Shown here: one piece after another, positions 1-11,934 of the stretch
How the letters are laid out: the number at the start of each line of letters is the position of its first letter
Position numbering within the stretch: the stretch's first letter is position 1
Assembly: GCA_033064195.1 (NCBI GenBank)
Contig: JARBJD010000434.1
Coordinates: 1 to 52,359 of the forward strand
DNA length: 52,359 nucleotides
Origin: Blattamonas nauphoetae
Lineage: Eukaryota; Preaxostyla; Oxymonadida
Reading direction: 5' to 3'
Notes under the pieces: model-generated
What the model saw: the letters and a program-made list of their open reading frames with translations, nothing else
Databases searched by the model: none
Told to the model about the DNA's origin: nothing
Made by a program: the position numbers and the translations under genes

Positions 1-319
1 TCGTCTCGTCAAAACTTCGAAGCCTCATGCTGAGAGTGTCTGTGAGCGTTCGAATTGATTCTTCAATATCAGACAATCTTTGATCAATCAAGAGTGAATT
101 TGGAGGAGTGGAAGCATCGACATACCGTTTCCTCAGTGCTATCTCACCTCTTATTTTTGTTATTCTGTATCCATCGATTTGAATCATCCTATTCAGTTTC
201 TGAGTTGTGTACTCATTCAGTTCTTTTCTATTCTTCTCCAAGTATCTCTGAAAGTCGTGGATGTTTGTGAACTCTTTCTGTTCAGGATCAAACGGTTCTA
301 ATATTTTCAGTGATGTCAT
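1..319 (-). CDS. Polinton protein of unknown function, partial (N-terminal part)
   Basis: An open frame reads leftward from an ATG at 319 and runs off the window edge, giving at least 106 codons. It begins MTSLKILEPFDPEQKEF. The visible part is charged and probably mostly helical, with stretches such as LEKNRKELNEYTTQKLNRM and LSDIEESIRTLTDTLSM that could form a coiled coil. The start is supported by the same AT-rich TAAATG motif that precedes its neighbours. I recognise no family. Its position just downstream of the integrase, on the same strand, makes it an element gene rather than a host gene. Confidence 0.6.
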   Translation of the reverse strand, partial: MTSLKILEPFDPEQKEFTNIHDFQRYLEKNRKELNEYTTQKLNRMIQIDGYRITKIRGEIALRKRYVDASTPPNSLLIDQRLSDIEESIRTLTDTLSMRLRSFDET

Positions 320-345
320 TTAAATGAAATAAAAATATTTGAAAC
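317..345 (-). promoter_or_regulatory. AT-rich start motif of the partial Polinton gene
   Basis: Read on the minus strand, a T-rich run is followed directly by TTTAAATG, with ATG as the start codon. The same layout stands before all four genes of the element. It resembles the TAAATG late-promoter cores known from poxviruses. That it works as a promoter is inference. Confidence 0.45.
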
Positions 346-388
346 ATTATTGAAGTTACGCCAAATTAAAGCGAACGAAGTGCTGAGG

Positions 389-2557
<2,169 letters not shown>

Positions 2558-2560
<3 letters not shown>

Positions 2561-2583
2561 TTATACAAAAATAAAGTTTGTGT
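2558..2583 (-). promoter_or_regulatory. AT-rich start motif of the integrase gene
   Basis: On the minus strand TTTTTGTATAAATG leads straight into the integrase start codon. It fills the whole 23-base gap behind the polymerase stop codon, so any promoter must sit in this gap or inside the polymerase gene. Confidence 0.45.
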
Positions 2584-5500
2584 TTATTCAAAAATATAAT
2601 CAGTAGCTTTCAGTCCATGAATGAATGGAGGACACGATTCATTTTCAAGTACAATTGCCTTCAGATGAATTCCACTACGACTGAGTTTCTGTTGTTGTAT
2701 TTTTGCTATCTCAAATCCATTGCTATCATCTTCACTCACGATTCTTCTTGTCTGGAAGTTCAATGTTGTGGTTACTGTCTTCTCTCCATTCAGACACTTC
2801 ACATAATCGTCACTCGTGATGTTTGTTTTCTTTAGAGACACTCCTTTGATCTTACATTTCTCATCGAGAGAGTAACACTTTGGTGCAAGACAGATCATCT
2901 GTTCACCTTCCTTTTCAATTGCTAATCCCAACAACTTCTTCTCATCATCAACTCCTTTTTCAGGATTGGGAAACCATTCGTATTTGTGGGCATCATAGAA
3001 TTCTTTGTCAGCAATCACGTGTTCAAATTGTTGATGAATTCCAGCATTCGGATCTCCACTAATTGCCCAATATGCAGAGTCAGTATCTCCCTCACAGAAG
3101 TGAATCTTGTTCATGTCTAGGCACTTGTACATGAAGTTGTAGATGAAATTCAGATACCAGAACTTGGCATTGTCGAGTGTGAATACTGCTTCTTGCAGAC
3201 ATGTCTTGCATGATGCTTTCTCTCTGTCTTCAATCACAATGTAGTTGTCCTCATTGATCTCTCTGGTCGCCACAAATCCTTTCATCATTTGCTTCAAGTA
3301 TGTTCTCTTCTCATTGCAGATTGTGATTGAGTTGTATTTCTCAGTGTTCATTCCATCATAACCGTAACTTCCATTCAAGTTGGTCTTACAGAACTGTTCT
3401 TTTCCCTTGTTTCCAACCTTCATTGCTTCAATTCGATCATTCATGAATGAGGTCACAAATGGTTCAAATCCTGCATGTCTCGAGAACACCATCACACTCT
3501 TGATGTCGTCCACAATGAAGTGGCAATAGTCGATGAGGAACCACAGATAGTATGTCGAAAAGAACATATACTGATCGTGTGTGCTCAAGAGTTGGGTCAG
3601 CTTTCTTTGTTTGTCATCAGTCTTCAATCCATGTTTCTTCATCAACGAATAAGTCTTCTCTCCAATGTTCTCTTCTGTCGTATTGACCACTATGTTTCTG
3701 AAGATTGGTGGGAAATTAATGAAATCATTTATGTACTTTTCATCGATGTGCCCTTTCAGTTCTGCAACAAATAGTGTCTTCTGATTCTTGTCTTCGATGA
3801 TCTTTCGACATTCTTTATCTCCTGTTGCGGTGAATAAGCATCGTCCTGGCATGTACATTCTGTGATTTGTGTATGGATTGTTCTTGTTCTTGATTGATGA
3901 GAAAGCACTTGGAAAAAGTGAATTGAAGTCAACGCCGCAGACATGAGTCATTTTATGTTCAGTATCAGTTGATTTGACAACACCATCTTCATATGTGAAG
4001 TGATTGATTGGAGTCACGTCTTTGATGTTCTGTCTGTGCTGAACATTCGACAATCCACCAGTCACTGCTGCTCTCAGTTTATGGTAGGTCTGCTCGTGTG
4101 TCAGAGTCATTGGCAATGATTTCCAGATGCAGTACTTCTTCAGTTGAATTCTCAATCGAGTGAGAAGCTCGTCCTTGTCTGACTTGTAGGTGTTGCAGTA
4201 GTCACAGCAGATCTTTACGTTCTCTTTTGAATGTCCTTTTGAATTGTCGATTCTGTCCAGTGTTGGTCGTACTGCTTGTGAGAAGTGACTCTTGCAGATG
4301 TAGCACACTCTCTTGCACTGTTGAACGAACCACTCATAGTCAGATTCAGTGACATTTTTGTCAGTATTGCGATGAGCTTTCTGGTCTTGATAAATGTACG
4401 ATGCAACCTTGTACTTCCAGGATTGTTTGGTGATTTTTATTTCACCAGATTGATCCACTCCATTGAAATCAGCATCGATATCAAAGTCCTTGTAGGCACA
4501 CGCATATTTGATTGCTAAAGCATTGGCTGACAGTGAGAGATTGTGCAACATATCCACTTTGTATTGGAAGTTCAGAGCAATCAAATTGTCGAGTGGTGCA
4601 ATCATGCATTCGACGTCTCTGATGTTGTAGAATTTCAGGTATTCCCATCTGTTCTTGAATCCTTGTTTGTTCCAATCATCAAGGTACAATAGGTAATCGC
4701 TGTCGGACATTTCGCTGTTGTTCAGACTGGAATAGAATTCGTATTTGGAGAATGGTTCTTGTTTGCTCAGCACTGCATCGTAGTCTGATGAATCAAATGA
4801 TTCGTAAGCAAAGAATGATTTCTGAAGAGTGGTCTTGCCTTTGCAAGGCGTCGAGCTCTCGGCGAGAGTGTTTCCTCCAAAAGCCTTCACTGCATTATCC
4901 AAAGTCATTGGTCCAGTGTATGACATCATGTCGATGAATCGAAGCACCTGTTGTGTCTTCTCATGTCTGATCAGTACTTGTTTGTACTTTGTTGTTGATC
5001 CAAGGAAGCTCACCACTTTCCAATTCTTGTCAACGAGATCACGGAAGATGAGATTGATGTCAAATCTGGAGCTGTTGAATCCAATCACACTGACTTCATT
5101 TTGTGAGGGAATTTCAGGGTCTTCATATTGGTTGTCCTCTCGAACTGTCTCGGCATATTTGAAGAGTTCTCTGATCCATTGCTTCACAAAGTCCTTTCCA
5201 TCTCGAAGATCAAAGTAGATTGACTTCACCCCTGATTTTGTTTTGATTGCTGATGCAACAGAAAGAGGTTTTAAGTGTGAGATCAACTGTGTGTTGTCAT
5301 CAGAGAATAAATTGTCAAGAATGAGATCTTCCATTGTTTCAAAGTCGTAAGTAATGTAGTATTGTGTTGGTTTGAATTCGTTTTGTCTCTTGTGTGCCAT
5401 CAGAAATTCAAATGTTCTATTGTTGAGAATATGTGGAACGTACGGTCTTGGTGTTTTATCTAGAGAGATCTTCTTCACATGTTTTCCATCAAGCTCTTTG

Positions 5501-7032
5501 CACTCTTTGAGATGCTTCTCAAAATCTCTGCTGTAGTTTTTATTCTTCACTTGGAATCCTCTAGACTGACAATAAGGACAGAGTTTGTATCCAGTGATTT
5601 TCTCAGGATCAACAATGAACATCACATGAACGAGAGTGGCTGTAAGTGGAATCATCAGGATGCGAAGAACACGAGCATCATCATTTTCGTTGATGTACGA
5701 TTGACTGAGGAAGTAACGACCCCTTTGGTGGTCACTAGTCGAACTAGAGTTCGGGTACTTCTTCTTGTCTTCATCATATTCATAAATGTGAACTGTGATG
5801 TTGTGTCTAATCATTTCTTTCTCCAAATCACATGCAATATCAAATCCAGGATAATTGCGTACGTGTTCAGTAAGTTGATGTGGCTTCAGGTGAGTCAGAT
5901 TTATTGATTCTGCGAACAATCTTTTTGCTTCAACGTTTCTCATGTTGATTGATATCTTCTTACCAGGGACCTCAGGAAGAGGGAGGAACGATAGTGCTTG
6001 AAAGAAGCAAATGTTGAACTCAGAATCGATGTACCGAACATTCCTCGTTTTGATGTGTTCAGTGAGAATGGCATTAGCTTTTCCTGCAACTGGAAATCGA
6101 TAGACTGCAACTAGAATTGAGTGGAATGCAATGTACATAGTCTTCGTATCCATTAGTGTTCTCTCTTGAGATTCTTTGATCAGATTGATCGCATATTTTG
6201 AATACTCATTGATGTCTCCTAAACTTCGAATCACAGTTGGGAAGCTCTTCGATGTGTTCTCCAATTCCGGTCTGAAATCCTTGTATGTTGTCTCATCTTT
6301 GTCTTTCCTCTCGATGATCTTTCCAAAGTCAATACTAATCTTGAATGGATGGTCTTTCTCTTTGTCGAACACTGCTTTGATGAATGTTGTGATTTCTGCA
6401 ACGTTCTTCAGATGATTGTGGAAGAACAGTTGATATGGTTTTCCATTATCTTCAACCTTCTCGACCTCATTCTTTTTGTACTTCCTTCGTGCATCCATGA
6501 GACAAGAATTGAATGCTGCTTTGTCACGTGGTTCAGCGAGTAGTATGCATTCTTCAAATCCATCAAATGTCTGCACTTCTCTCTTTTCCATTTGTTCATT
6601 TTTCTTTTGAATGATCAACAGATTCTTCATCCAATGATCCATCAGCTTCTCTTCAATTGATTTCAGTTTCCACGTCATTCTGAACACTTGCTTTTTCAGT
6701 TCATCTTTGTTCACTCTTGGATTTGCTTTCATGATTTGCATTCTTGCTTTGCTGTCTTCTTCATTCATCATTGCGTTGTTATTGTTCTCTTCAAGTTTGT
6801 GACTAAAATCATCGATCTGATAGTTGGTAATATTCCGAATTTCTCCTTCAAAGTGGAGATATGGATTCTTGAGCATCGACAGGAGATATGCTCTCTGATG
6901 TTGGTAGTTTCTACTCTCTGGCTTGTATGTTCGATCATGACCATGTTCATCCTTGAATACAGAGATGGTGTTTGGAAATAGTTCTCTTATTTTCGTGATG
7001 CTGTCTGTGACAAATTTCAGTGTCGCCGCCAT
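2584..7032 (-). CDS. Polinton protein-primed family B DNA polymerase with HNH-like insert
   Basis: This 1482-residue protein replicates the Polinton genome. Exonuclease motifs are YDFETMED (about residue 560), GFNSSRFDINLI (about 654) and YNIRDVECM (about 804). Polymerase motifs are GVDFNSLFPSAF (motif A, about 1036), KTNLNGSYGYDG (motif B, about 1217) and GDTDSAYW (motif C, about 1319). Between the exonuclease and polymerase parts, at about 905-955, lies an HNH/treble-clef-like segment with two C-x2-C pairs around LDRIDNSKGHSKENVKIC. The first 500 residues include NICFFQALSFLP, which could be part of a cysteine-protease-like (OTU-type) domain, and a C-x2-C...H...C zinc knuckle near residue 480. 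Family assignment is firm; the N-terminal domain is a guess. Confidence 0.92.
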   Translation of the reverse strand: MAATLKFVTDSITKIRELFPNTISVFKDEHGHDRTYKPESRNYQHQRAYLLSMLKNPYLHFEGEIRNITNYQIDDFSHKLEENNNNAMMNEEDSKARMQIMKANPRVNKDELKKQVFRMTWKLKSIEEKLMDHWMKNLLIIQKKNEQMEKREVQTFDGFEECILLAEPRDKAAFNSCLMDARRKYKKNEVEKVEDNGKPYQLFFHNHLKNVAEITTFIKAVFDKEKDHPFKISIDFGKIIERKDKDETTYKDFRPELENTSKSFPTVIRSLGDINEYSKYAINLIKESQERTLMDTKTMYIAFHSILVAVYRFPVAGKANAILTEHIKTRNVRYIDSEFNICFFQALSFLPLPEVPGKKISINMRNVEAKRLFAESINLTHLKPHQLTEHVRNYPGFDIACDLEKEMIRHNITVHIYEYDEDKKKYPNSSSTSDHQRGRYFLSQSYINENDDARVLRILMIPLTATLVHVMFIVDPEKITGYKLCPYCQSRGFQVKNKNYSRDFEKHLKECKELDGKHVKKISLDKTPRPYVPHILNNRTFEFLMAHKRQNEFKPTQYYITYDFETMEDLILDNLFSDDNTQLISHLKPLSVASAIKTKSGVKSIYFDLRDGKDFVKQWIRELFKYAETVREDNQYEDPEIPSQNEVSVIGFNSSRFDINLIFRDLVDKNWKVVSFLGSTTKYKQVLIRHEKTQQVLRFIDMMSYTGPMTLDNAVKAFGGNTLAESSTPCKGKTTLQKSFFAYESFDSSDYDAVLSKQEPFSKYEFYSSLNNSEMSDSDYLLYLDDWNKQGFKNRWEYLKFYNIRDVECMIAPLDNLIALNFQYKVDMLHNLSLSANALAIKYACAYKDFDIDADFNGVDQSGEIKITKQSWKYKVASYIYQDQKAHRNTDKNVTESDYEWFVQQCKRVCYICKSHFSQAVRPTLDRIDNSKGHSKENVKICCDYCNTYKSDKDELLTRLRIQLKKYCIWKSLPMTLTHEQTYHKLRAAVTGGLSNVQHRQNIKDVTPINHFTYEDGVVKSTDTEHKMTHVCGVDFNSLFPSAFSSIKNKNNPYTNHRMYMPGRCLFTATGDKECRKIIEDKNQKTLFVAELKGHIDEKYINDFINFPPIFRNIVVNTTEENIGEKTYSLMKKHGLKTDDKQRKLTQLLSTHDQYMFFSTYYLWFLIDYCHFIVDDIKSVMVFSRHAGFEPFVTSFMNDRIEAMKVGNKGKEQFCKTNLNGSYGYDGMNTEKYNSITICNEKRTYLKQMMKGFVATREINEDNYIVIEDREKASCKTCLQEAVFTLDNAKFWYLNFIYNFMYKCLDMNKIHFCEGDTDSAYWAISGDPNAGIHQQFEHVIADKEFYDAHKYEWFPNPEKGVDDEKKLLGLAIEKEGEQMICLAPKCYSLDEKCKIKGVSLKKTNITSDDYVKCLNGEKTVTTTLNFQTRRIVSEDDSNGFEIAKIQQQKLSRSGIHLKAIVLENESCPPFIHGLKATDYIFE

Positions 7033-7056
7033 TTATTACAAAAAAAAAAAATCCGA
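7030..7056 (-). promoter_or_regulatory. AT-rich start motif of the polymerase gene
   Basis: On the minus strand a run of twelve T is followed by GTAATAAATG, the last three bases being the polymerase start codon. This is the longest T-run of the four start motifs. Confidence 0.45.
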
Positions 7057-7076
7057 AAATAAAAAAAGTTGAGCGT

Positions 7077-7400
7077 TTATTTCTGTTTTCTCCGATGGGG
7101 CTTTATCGTTGCCTTTAGCCAGGAATCAAGTCTAATTCTGAACACTTCACTTCCACCAATCTCTCGATCTGTGAATGGAACCAGAACTTTGGTGTACTCA
7201 CCCACGAGCTCACAATTGAATTTCTTTAATTCATTTTCCACAAATGATTGAGTGTAGTGTCGACGTTTTGAGAAGTGAGGTCTGTTTCCTTGATTCCACA
7301 ACTTTGGTTTTATTCTCCATTCAACTCCCTCATGAACATACGTCACCGGCACATTATTTCTGACATACTCAGAGACCAGCGTACAGTTCTCTTCTCTCAT
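7077..7400 (-). CDS. Small basic protein with two related repeats (Polinton-associated)
   Basis: A 107-residue reading frame just upstream of the polymerase gene on the same strand. It contains two similar halves: ENCTLVSEYVRNNVPVTYVH near the start and FNCELVGEYTKVLVPFTDRE near residue 60, each followed by a stretch rich in basic residues. From memory, such 'NCxLxxEY' repeats occur in small DNA-binding modules of large DNA viruses and phages, but I cannot confirm it. Its place in the gene row suggests an element gene. Another TAAATG motif lies 66 bases upstream, at 7466, so the true start may differ. Confidence 0.5.
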   Translation of the reverse strand: MREENCTLVSEYVRNNVPVTYVHEGVEWRIKPKLWNQGNRPHFSKRRHYTQSFVENELKKFNCELVGEYTKVLVPFTDREIGGSEVFRIRLDSWLKATIKPHRRKQK

Positions 7401-7463
7401 TGATTCAATTCATGCTTGTTCCGAACATACTCGACGTCTTTCCTTGTACATTTCAGTTGGATT

Positions 7464-7490
7464 CATTTAATACAAATTAAAAAAGTCAAA
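7464..7490 (-). promoter_or_regulatory. Fourth AT-rich TAAATG motif upstream of the small basic protein
   Basis: On the minus strand TTAATTTGTATTAAATG ends at an ATG at 7466. It matches the motif before the other Polinton genes and marks the right limit of recognisable Polinton coding DNA. Confidence 0.4.
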
Positions 7491-9845
7491 AATAAATTTT
7501 CTTTCGTTGTTTTCTCAGTTTTGGATTTAACACTCAGATCGAGGATCAATGGGTTCGATCTCTGATTTTTCACAAGTTCGTTTTACGTTCTGATTTGTCG
7601 CGTTTGAGATTCATCGGATGTTGGAGATCATCATGGTGTGCTTCGTTTTTTGGATTTTCCGAACTTTTGCAGAGTTATGCGCGGTTTCAGGATCGGTCGT
7701 GGATCTCTGCACTTTTATGTAAAAACGAGTATGCCACTCTCATTTCTCTCTTTTTTCAGCTCTGTTTAACTCGTTTTTGATTGAATTGTCACTTCATTCT
7801 CATTCGTTACCATCTCATTTTTGACTTCACTTCCGTCCTCAATTTCTCGTTGTTGATCCTTAATAGTCACTTCATTCATGTTTCTTTCTCTGTAACTTTT
7901 TCTCAAATACAACACACTAATTCTCGTTTACTGAGTTTTCCGGACTTTTGCAGAGATCCGCCATTCAACGGCTCATTTCATATCTCGGTATTTTTCTGGA
8001 AAATCCAACATTTCACATACTTTTTCGAATCATTTTTGTTGTTTTTAAGACATAAAACCGAGAACACAGACCTAATTTTCACTATTGGTGTCACATTTCA
8101 CGTCATTTTCACGATCGTCAATTTCCCTCTCAGTTTCATACTTGCCCGTTTCGTTCATGCTTGCTTCGCTTTCTTTTACTCTGTTTTTGTGAAAAAAGTG
8201 ATGAAAATTGCAACAAAATGATGTGCTAGTGAAGTGAGAACAGCCCACAAAATGGAAGTGATATGAGCAAAATGAAGAGGAATGATGAACTAATTCGAGG
8301 TGAAATGGGGAGCAAAAGTGATGAAATGAAAGGGACTACAATCGGTTTTGAAGTGACAAAAACGGTCAAAAGTTGAGAAGTGAAAACATGAAAAAGTGAC
8401 TTTATGGGAGAACTATCCGACAAAATCTCCTCAAAATTTGAGCACACCTTACTCATACCGTGAGAAAGAAGGATTTGTAACGAAATTCAGATCAAAAAAT
8501 CCATAGTGTCAAAATGTTGGTGCAAATGTGTCGTCACAAGTGTGATCGAAAAACCGACCCTCCAGAGCGAACTATAGGTGATGTACAACCAGAATTCTCA
8601 AAAAAGCGTCGCTTGAGTGCAATTGTGAAGTGGTTTGAAGGAAATCAATGAGAAATGAAAATTGACAAAAAATTGTGAAAACGATCGTGTGTCGAGGATC
8701 GTCAAAACCGAATGACGCGAATACCTGTCCACTATCGTTTTGACACCTACGGAGACCATCAGAGGGCGAAAAGTGACGTGTAGGAGAAGAGCGAGACGTC
8801 ACTTTCTCCTCCTTAAAAATTTTGTCATTTTCAAAATGGGTGATTCTCAGTCAATTAAGGCAAAACACTATGGTGCGTTTGGAAAATTCATTTTTTCCCT
8901 ATTTCTTACACATCTGCTCTGCAGACAGAGGACATGTGAATTTTTGGATTTCAAGCATGATCGCGCTCGAAATAGCCGTTTTAAGATCAGCGCATTTTTA
9001 CACACTTTTTCTCACAGAAGACGTTTAAAGAGAGAGAAAGGATGTAAATTAACAAAAAAAGATGTATCTGTGTGATAGAACAGAGATAAATCATCCATTA
9101 AAGAGAAAAATGGAAAAAACGTGAAATTTCTGTGTTGATCGAGAGAAATTCTATGTTTTTTTGAAAATGAAAAAACTTCACAAATGATGTATTTCGAGAT
9201 GATAGACGAAAATAGTTGATTATTTTGGAGAGTTTCTGCGTCTGTGTAATTTGGCGACGCTTGCCTTATTTCACTGAGAATCACCCAAATATGTTGTGGG
9301 GTCGGATCAAACTTTTTTTTCAAAAGTGCTTTTTTCCTAAAATTTCACCTATCAACATCAATTTCGTAATTTTAGAACGTGTTTGAACACAATTTGAGAC
9401 ATAAAGGTGTTCATAGTGGCGAAATCTGAACATCGACTTTTTCGTCACTTTTTGGACCTAAGTTCGGTACACAGTTCGACGAATTCCCAACCGATTTTGA
9501 TCAGGATTGTCTTGATCGATGACCTACAGTGTCCCCAAGATTTTAGAATTTTTTGCAGAATTTTTCGAAATGGTTCTCACATTGGATTCGACTGATTTGT
9601 GGTCAAAAAGGGAAAAACACCAAAAAAGTGCCAACATTTTTTCGAATGTTGCCAAAATTTGCTTCAAAATTGACACTTTTCACGAGGTCAAAATATTGGA
9701 CATATTTTTAGAATTTAGGCTAAATATTGATGTCATCAAAATGTCATAAATTCCTTTTAATACAAGATACGAAATTGGTCAATCGGACTTGACTTTTAGT
9801 TTTGATTTCAATGACAATTTCAGATTGGTTCTCCAGTCTTCTTCT
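7491..9845. other. AT-rich stretch without a convincing gene
   Basis: No reading frame here looks like a protein; the longest (7781-8221) is a low-complexity Phe/Ser-rich frame. A short phrase, TTTTCCGAACTTTTGCAGAG at about 7657, recurs with one change at about 7935. The stretch contains the inverted-repeat pair 8837-9287. It may include the Polinton's terminal repeat, decayed transposon DNA, or the lost tail of gene B, but I could not find the kinase C-terminal sequence in it. Confidence 0.6.
8837..9287. repeat. 451-bp element bounded by 28-bp inverted repeats
   Basis: The left arm begins TGGGTGATTCTCAGTCAATT at 8837, and the right arm, read inward from 9287, begins TGGGTGATTCTCAGTGAAAT. 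About 25 of 28 bases pair. No clear target-site duplication flanks it. Part of the interior (about 8935-9090) is recognisably similar to 16905-17080 in a gene-B insertion, for example GGATTTCAAG.ATGATCGCG. It is probably an old MITE or a part of a larger repeat family. Confidence 0.5.
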
Positions 9846-10159
9846 ATACTACTGAGGTGAAGCTGTCCCGATGAGCCTCGTCTCGCTGTTCGGCGTCTTC
9901 CACTCCCCAAACATTCCTTTTGTCACTCTCTTGTCGCCACCGATTGCTCGCCATCGTTCCAACTGTGTCTTCAGTCTGTGTTTCATCATTGGAATGCGTT
10001 GGGTTGGAACGACTACTGTGGTTTGCGGCTCCCAGGCGGCTTGTTGAGGGGACGATATGATCTGTAGCTTCCTTTCGATCGGGGATGGAAGTTGGCTTGG
10101 TTGTCTTCCATCGCCTCCCCTCGAAAAAAGTCCGTGTCGTGGCGCACACTCGTGAGTAC
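9846..10159 (-). pseudogene. Start of a DIRS reverse-transcriptase region (third copy)
   Basis: A short translated segment, LERWRAIGGDKRVTKGMFGEW, parallels LARWEEIGGKERVLAGAMWEW at the N-terminus of the polyprotein of the first DIRS copy. The spacing behind the gag region is also the same. Nothing of the catalytic reverse-transcriptase core remains. Confidence 0.6.
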
Positions 10160-11062
10160 TTACGGCTCTCCAACTTCGGTTTGGATCTCAAGTGCTTGGG
10201 CAACATCCATCCAGTTCTTATTCCGCAGATATCGCTGAGCCTGAACTTTTGTAGCAGCATCTGCGACACAGCACGTGACTTGCGTCCATTGTCGTAGTAG
10301 TTCATCAGGGACTTCTATTCTTTTCATGCTAACGAGCAATTCAGACAAGGCTGAGAGGGCGACGAGAAGACTATCGACTGCCGACTTCGAAATAGTATCA
10401 ATCTTTCCAGGCATGTCGTTGGGGCGGAGGGCGTCTTTCGTCTTGCTGGCGATTTTGAAAGCCGGGCGGAGATACTCGGTTGATCCTCTGATTTCGTCTA
10501 GGACTTCTGCTGGGAGGGTTGAAGATAGCCAATCGAGAGAGAACTTAGGTATGTACATCTGAATCATTTTCTGCGACGATAAGGCGTAGCTGCGAAGATT
10601 CTGATGTGGTTGAGATGGGACAAGCTGCAAGCGAGTATCCGACTCCGAAAAGTCACTGTTGTAATCGATCTGTGTTGATCCATCGGCCTTTCTTTTGTGT
10701 TTTACTTTCTTTTGAGTCTGTGTGGGCTTCGGAGGGAGACGCTTTCGTTTCTCCAACAGAAGTTGTGATGTCTTATCATCTGAACTATCGGAGTTGGAGT
10801 CGGAATCGATGAGCCTTTCTCGTTCATTCCTTCTGTTTCGATGCCTGGGTTCAGTCTTTTCCTTATTTTCTCCAACAATACTGTGCAAAACTGATGCAAA
10901 TGTGGCCGCAAAATGCTCGACGGCGGGGCCAACCCAGGCTGGTGGGTCCTCAGCGGGGGTTGTCCGGCTGTCGTTTCCGGTTTGTTGCGATGATTTGTTT
11001 GTGAATTCGTGATTCATTCGAGGTGTTTGATCTACCGACCCCTTAATACATGTCACACTCAT
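10160..11062 (-). pseudogene. DIRS gag-like region (third copy)
   Basis: A 300-residue frame with a charged, Ser/Asp- and Arg/Lys-rich N-terminal half (for example RHRNRRNERERLIDSDSNSD) and a helical C-terminal half. The segment CCVADAATKVQAQRYLRNK corresponds to LLIDAATRVDSSKYI in the second DIRS copy and LDAADSAACSHLGRYV in the first. That shared D-A-A ... RY pattern at the same relative place identifies it as the DIRS gag. It sits directly before a short reverse-transcriptase N-terminal piece. Confidence 0.65.
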
Positions 11063-11108
11063 GCTGAGCGAGAGCCCTGTGTGGATAACAGGCTCATCGC
11101 TTCAGCTG

Positions 11109-11934
11109 GAGCCTGTTCCAAGCGCTCGATGAGCATTCAGCGCATCAATCTCCCCAAACGGAACTTGACCCGTGTCGATCTCGGCTAGTAGAAGACCCAA
11201 ACTAAAAACTGACGCTGCCACAACATCAATCTCGCTCTTGTCTTTCCGATCCGTTTCTGGCGCTTGCCATCGCTGTTCTTCTTGCTGCTGCTTCAGCTCA
11301 TTCTCCCCTGTCACCGTCCCACCTTCATTTCCCACCACAGATTGTCCATGCTTCAGGTCCAAGCGAATCTCTCCTTGTCCGTTCAGAAGAACAACATGTG
11401 GCGACAGACGAGTGAACAGCGGTGAGGTCGGCTCTGCCATCAACAGGCTCTTCATCCTCTTCACCAACTTAACCATCATCGCTCCCTTTTCCATTCCCGG
11501 CTGTCTGTGCTTCCCATGCAGATGCTCGTACAGACTCACATACTTCGACACTGTCCTCGTCTCCTCTCCTCCTCCATTCACCACCACCATCTTACCATTC
11601 CCCGAAAACTCATCCGCGTCTTCGGGGAGCCGTCTTTCTTTCACTTCTGTCGAATGGTTCTCTCCTCCGTGCTTCACGTTGTTTCCATCTTCGAAAACGA
11701 ACGCTGTTGTCCCGAGTGTGTTCTCTGCGAAGAAGTCTTCCTTCACAATCTCAATTTCAGCCACTTCTTGATTCGCAACCAGATACTCCGCTTCCTTCGT
11801 CTTCGCGTTCCGACGACAACACCAGATCACCACAATCACCAAAAGCAGAACAACCAGCAGGCCAACCACTCCACAGATCACAGGGACCAGCCATTTCATC
11901 ACTGTCGCTGTGTACGACTTGTGTTCGTCTCTTA
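11109..11934 (-). pseudogene. Gene B piece 8: transmembrane helix and truncated pseudokinase domain
   Basis: The piece opens with RDEHKSYTATVMK, then a clear transmembrane helix (WLVPVICGVVGLLVVLLLVI) and a basic stop-transfer CCRRNAK. The cytoplasmic part is a degenerate protein kinase. Where the catalytic loop should be it reads RLSPHVVLLNGQGEIRLDL, so the HRD aspartate, the metal-binding Asn and the DFG are all absent. The activation-segment end RWQAPE and the helix-F region VFSLGLLLAEIDTGQVPFGEIDALNAHRALGTG are kept. It is therefore a pseudokinase, probably a docking or signalling tail behind the ectodomain. It stops at LGTG, where the paralogue continues for about 70 more residues. Confidence 0.8.

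Larger units (their letters stand above)
9846..11108 (-). mobile_element. DIRS-like retrotransposon remnant (third copy), truncated
   Basis: This fragment holds a gag region and the beginning of a reverse-transcriptase region and then stops. RNase H, recombinase and the far terminus are absent. It abuts the pseudokinase coding sequence of gene B at about 11108, where the host protein is cut off after LGTG. The element end has the short palindromic phrase GAGCCTGTTATCCACACAGG. It is a fossil with several breaks, clearly older or more damaged than the two longer DIRS copies in the window. It belongs to a lineage different from both, judged by the gag sequence. Confidence 0.7.

Noticed and set aside
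7491-9845. Lost C-terminal tail of the gene B pseudokinase left of the DIRS remnant
   Set aside because: I found no sequence resembling the gene A tail (ECLDVDKTARPTLEKVQ) on the minus strand in this stretch.
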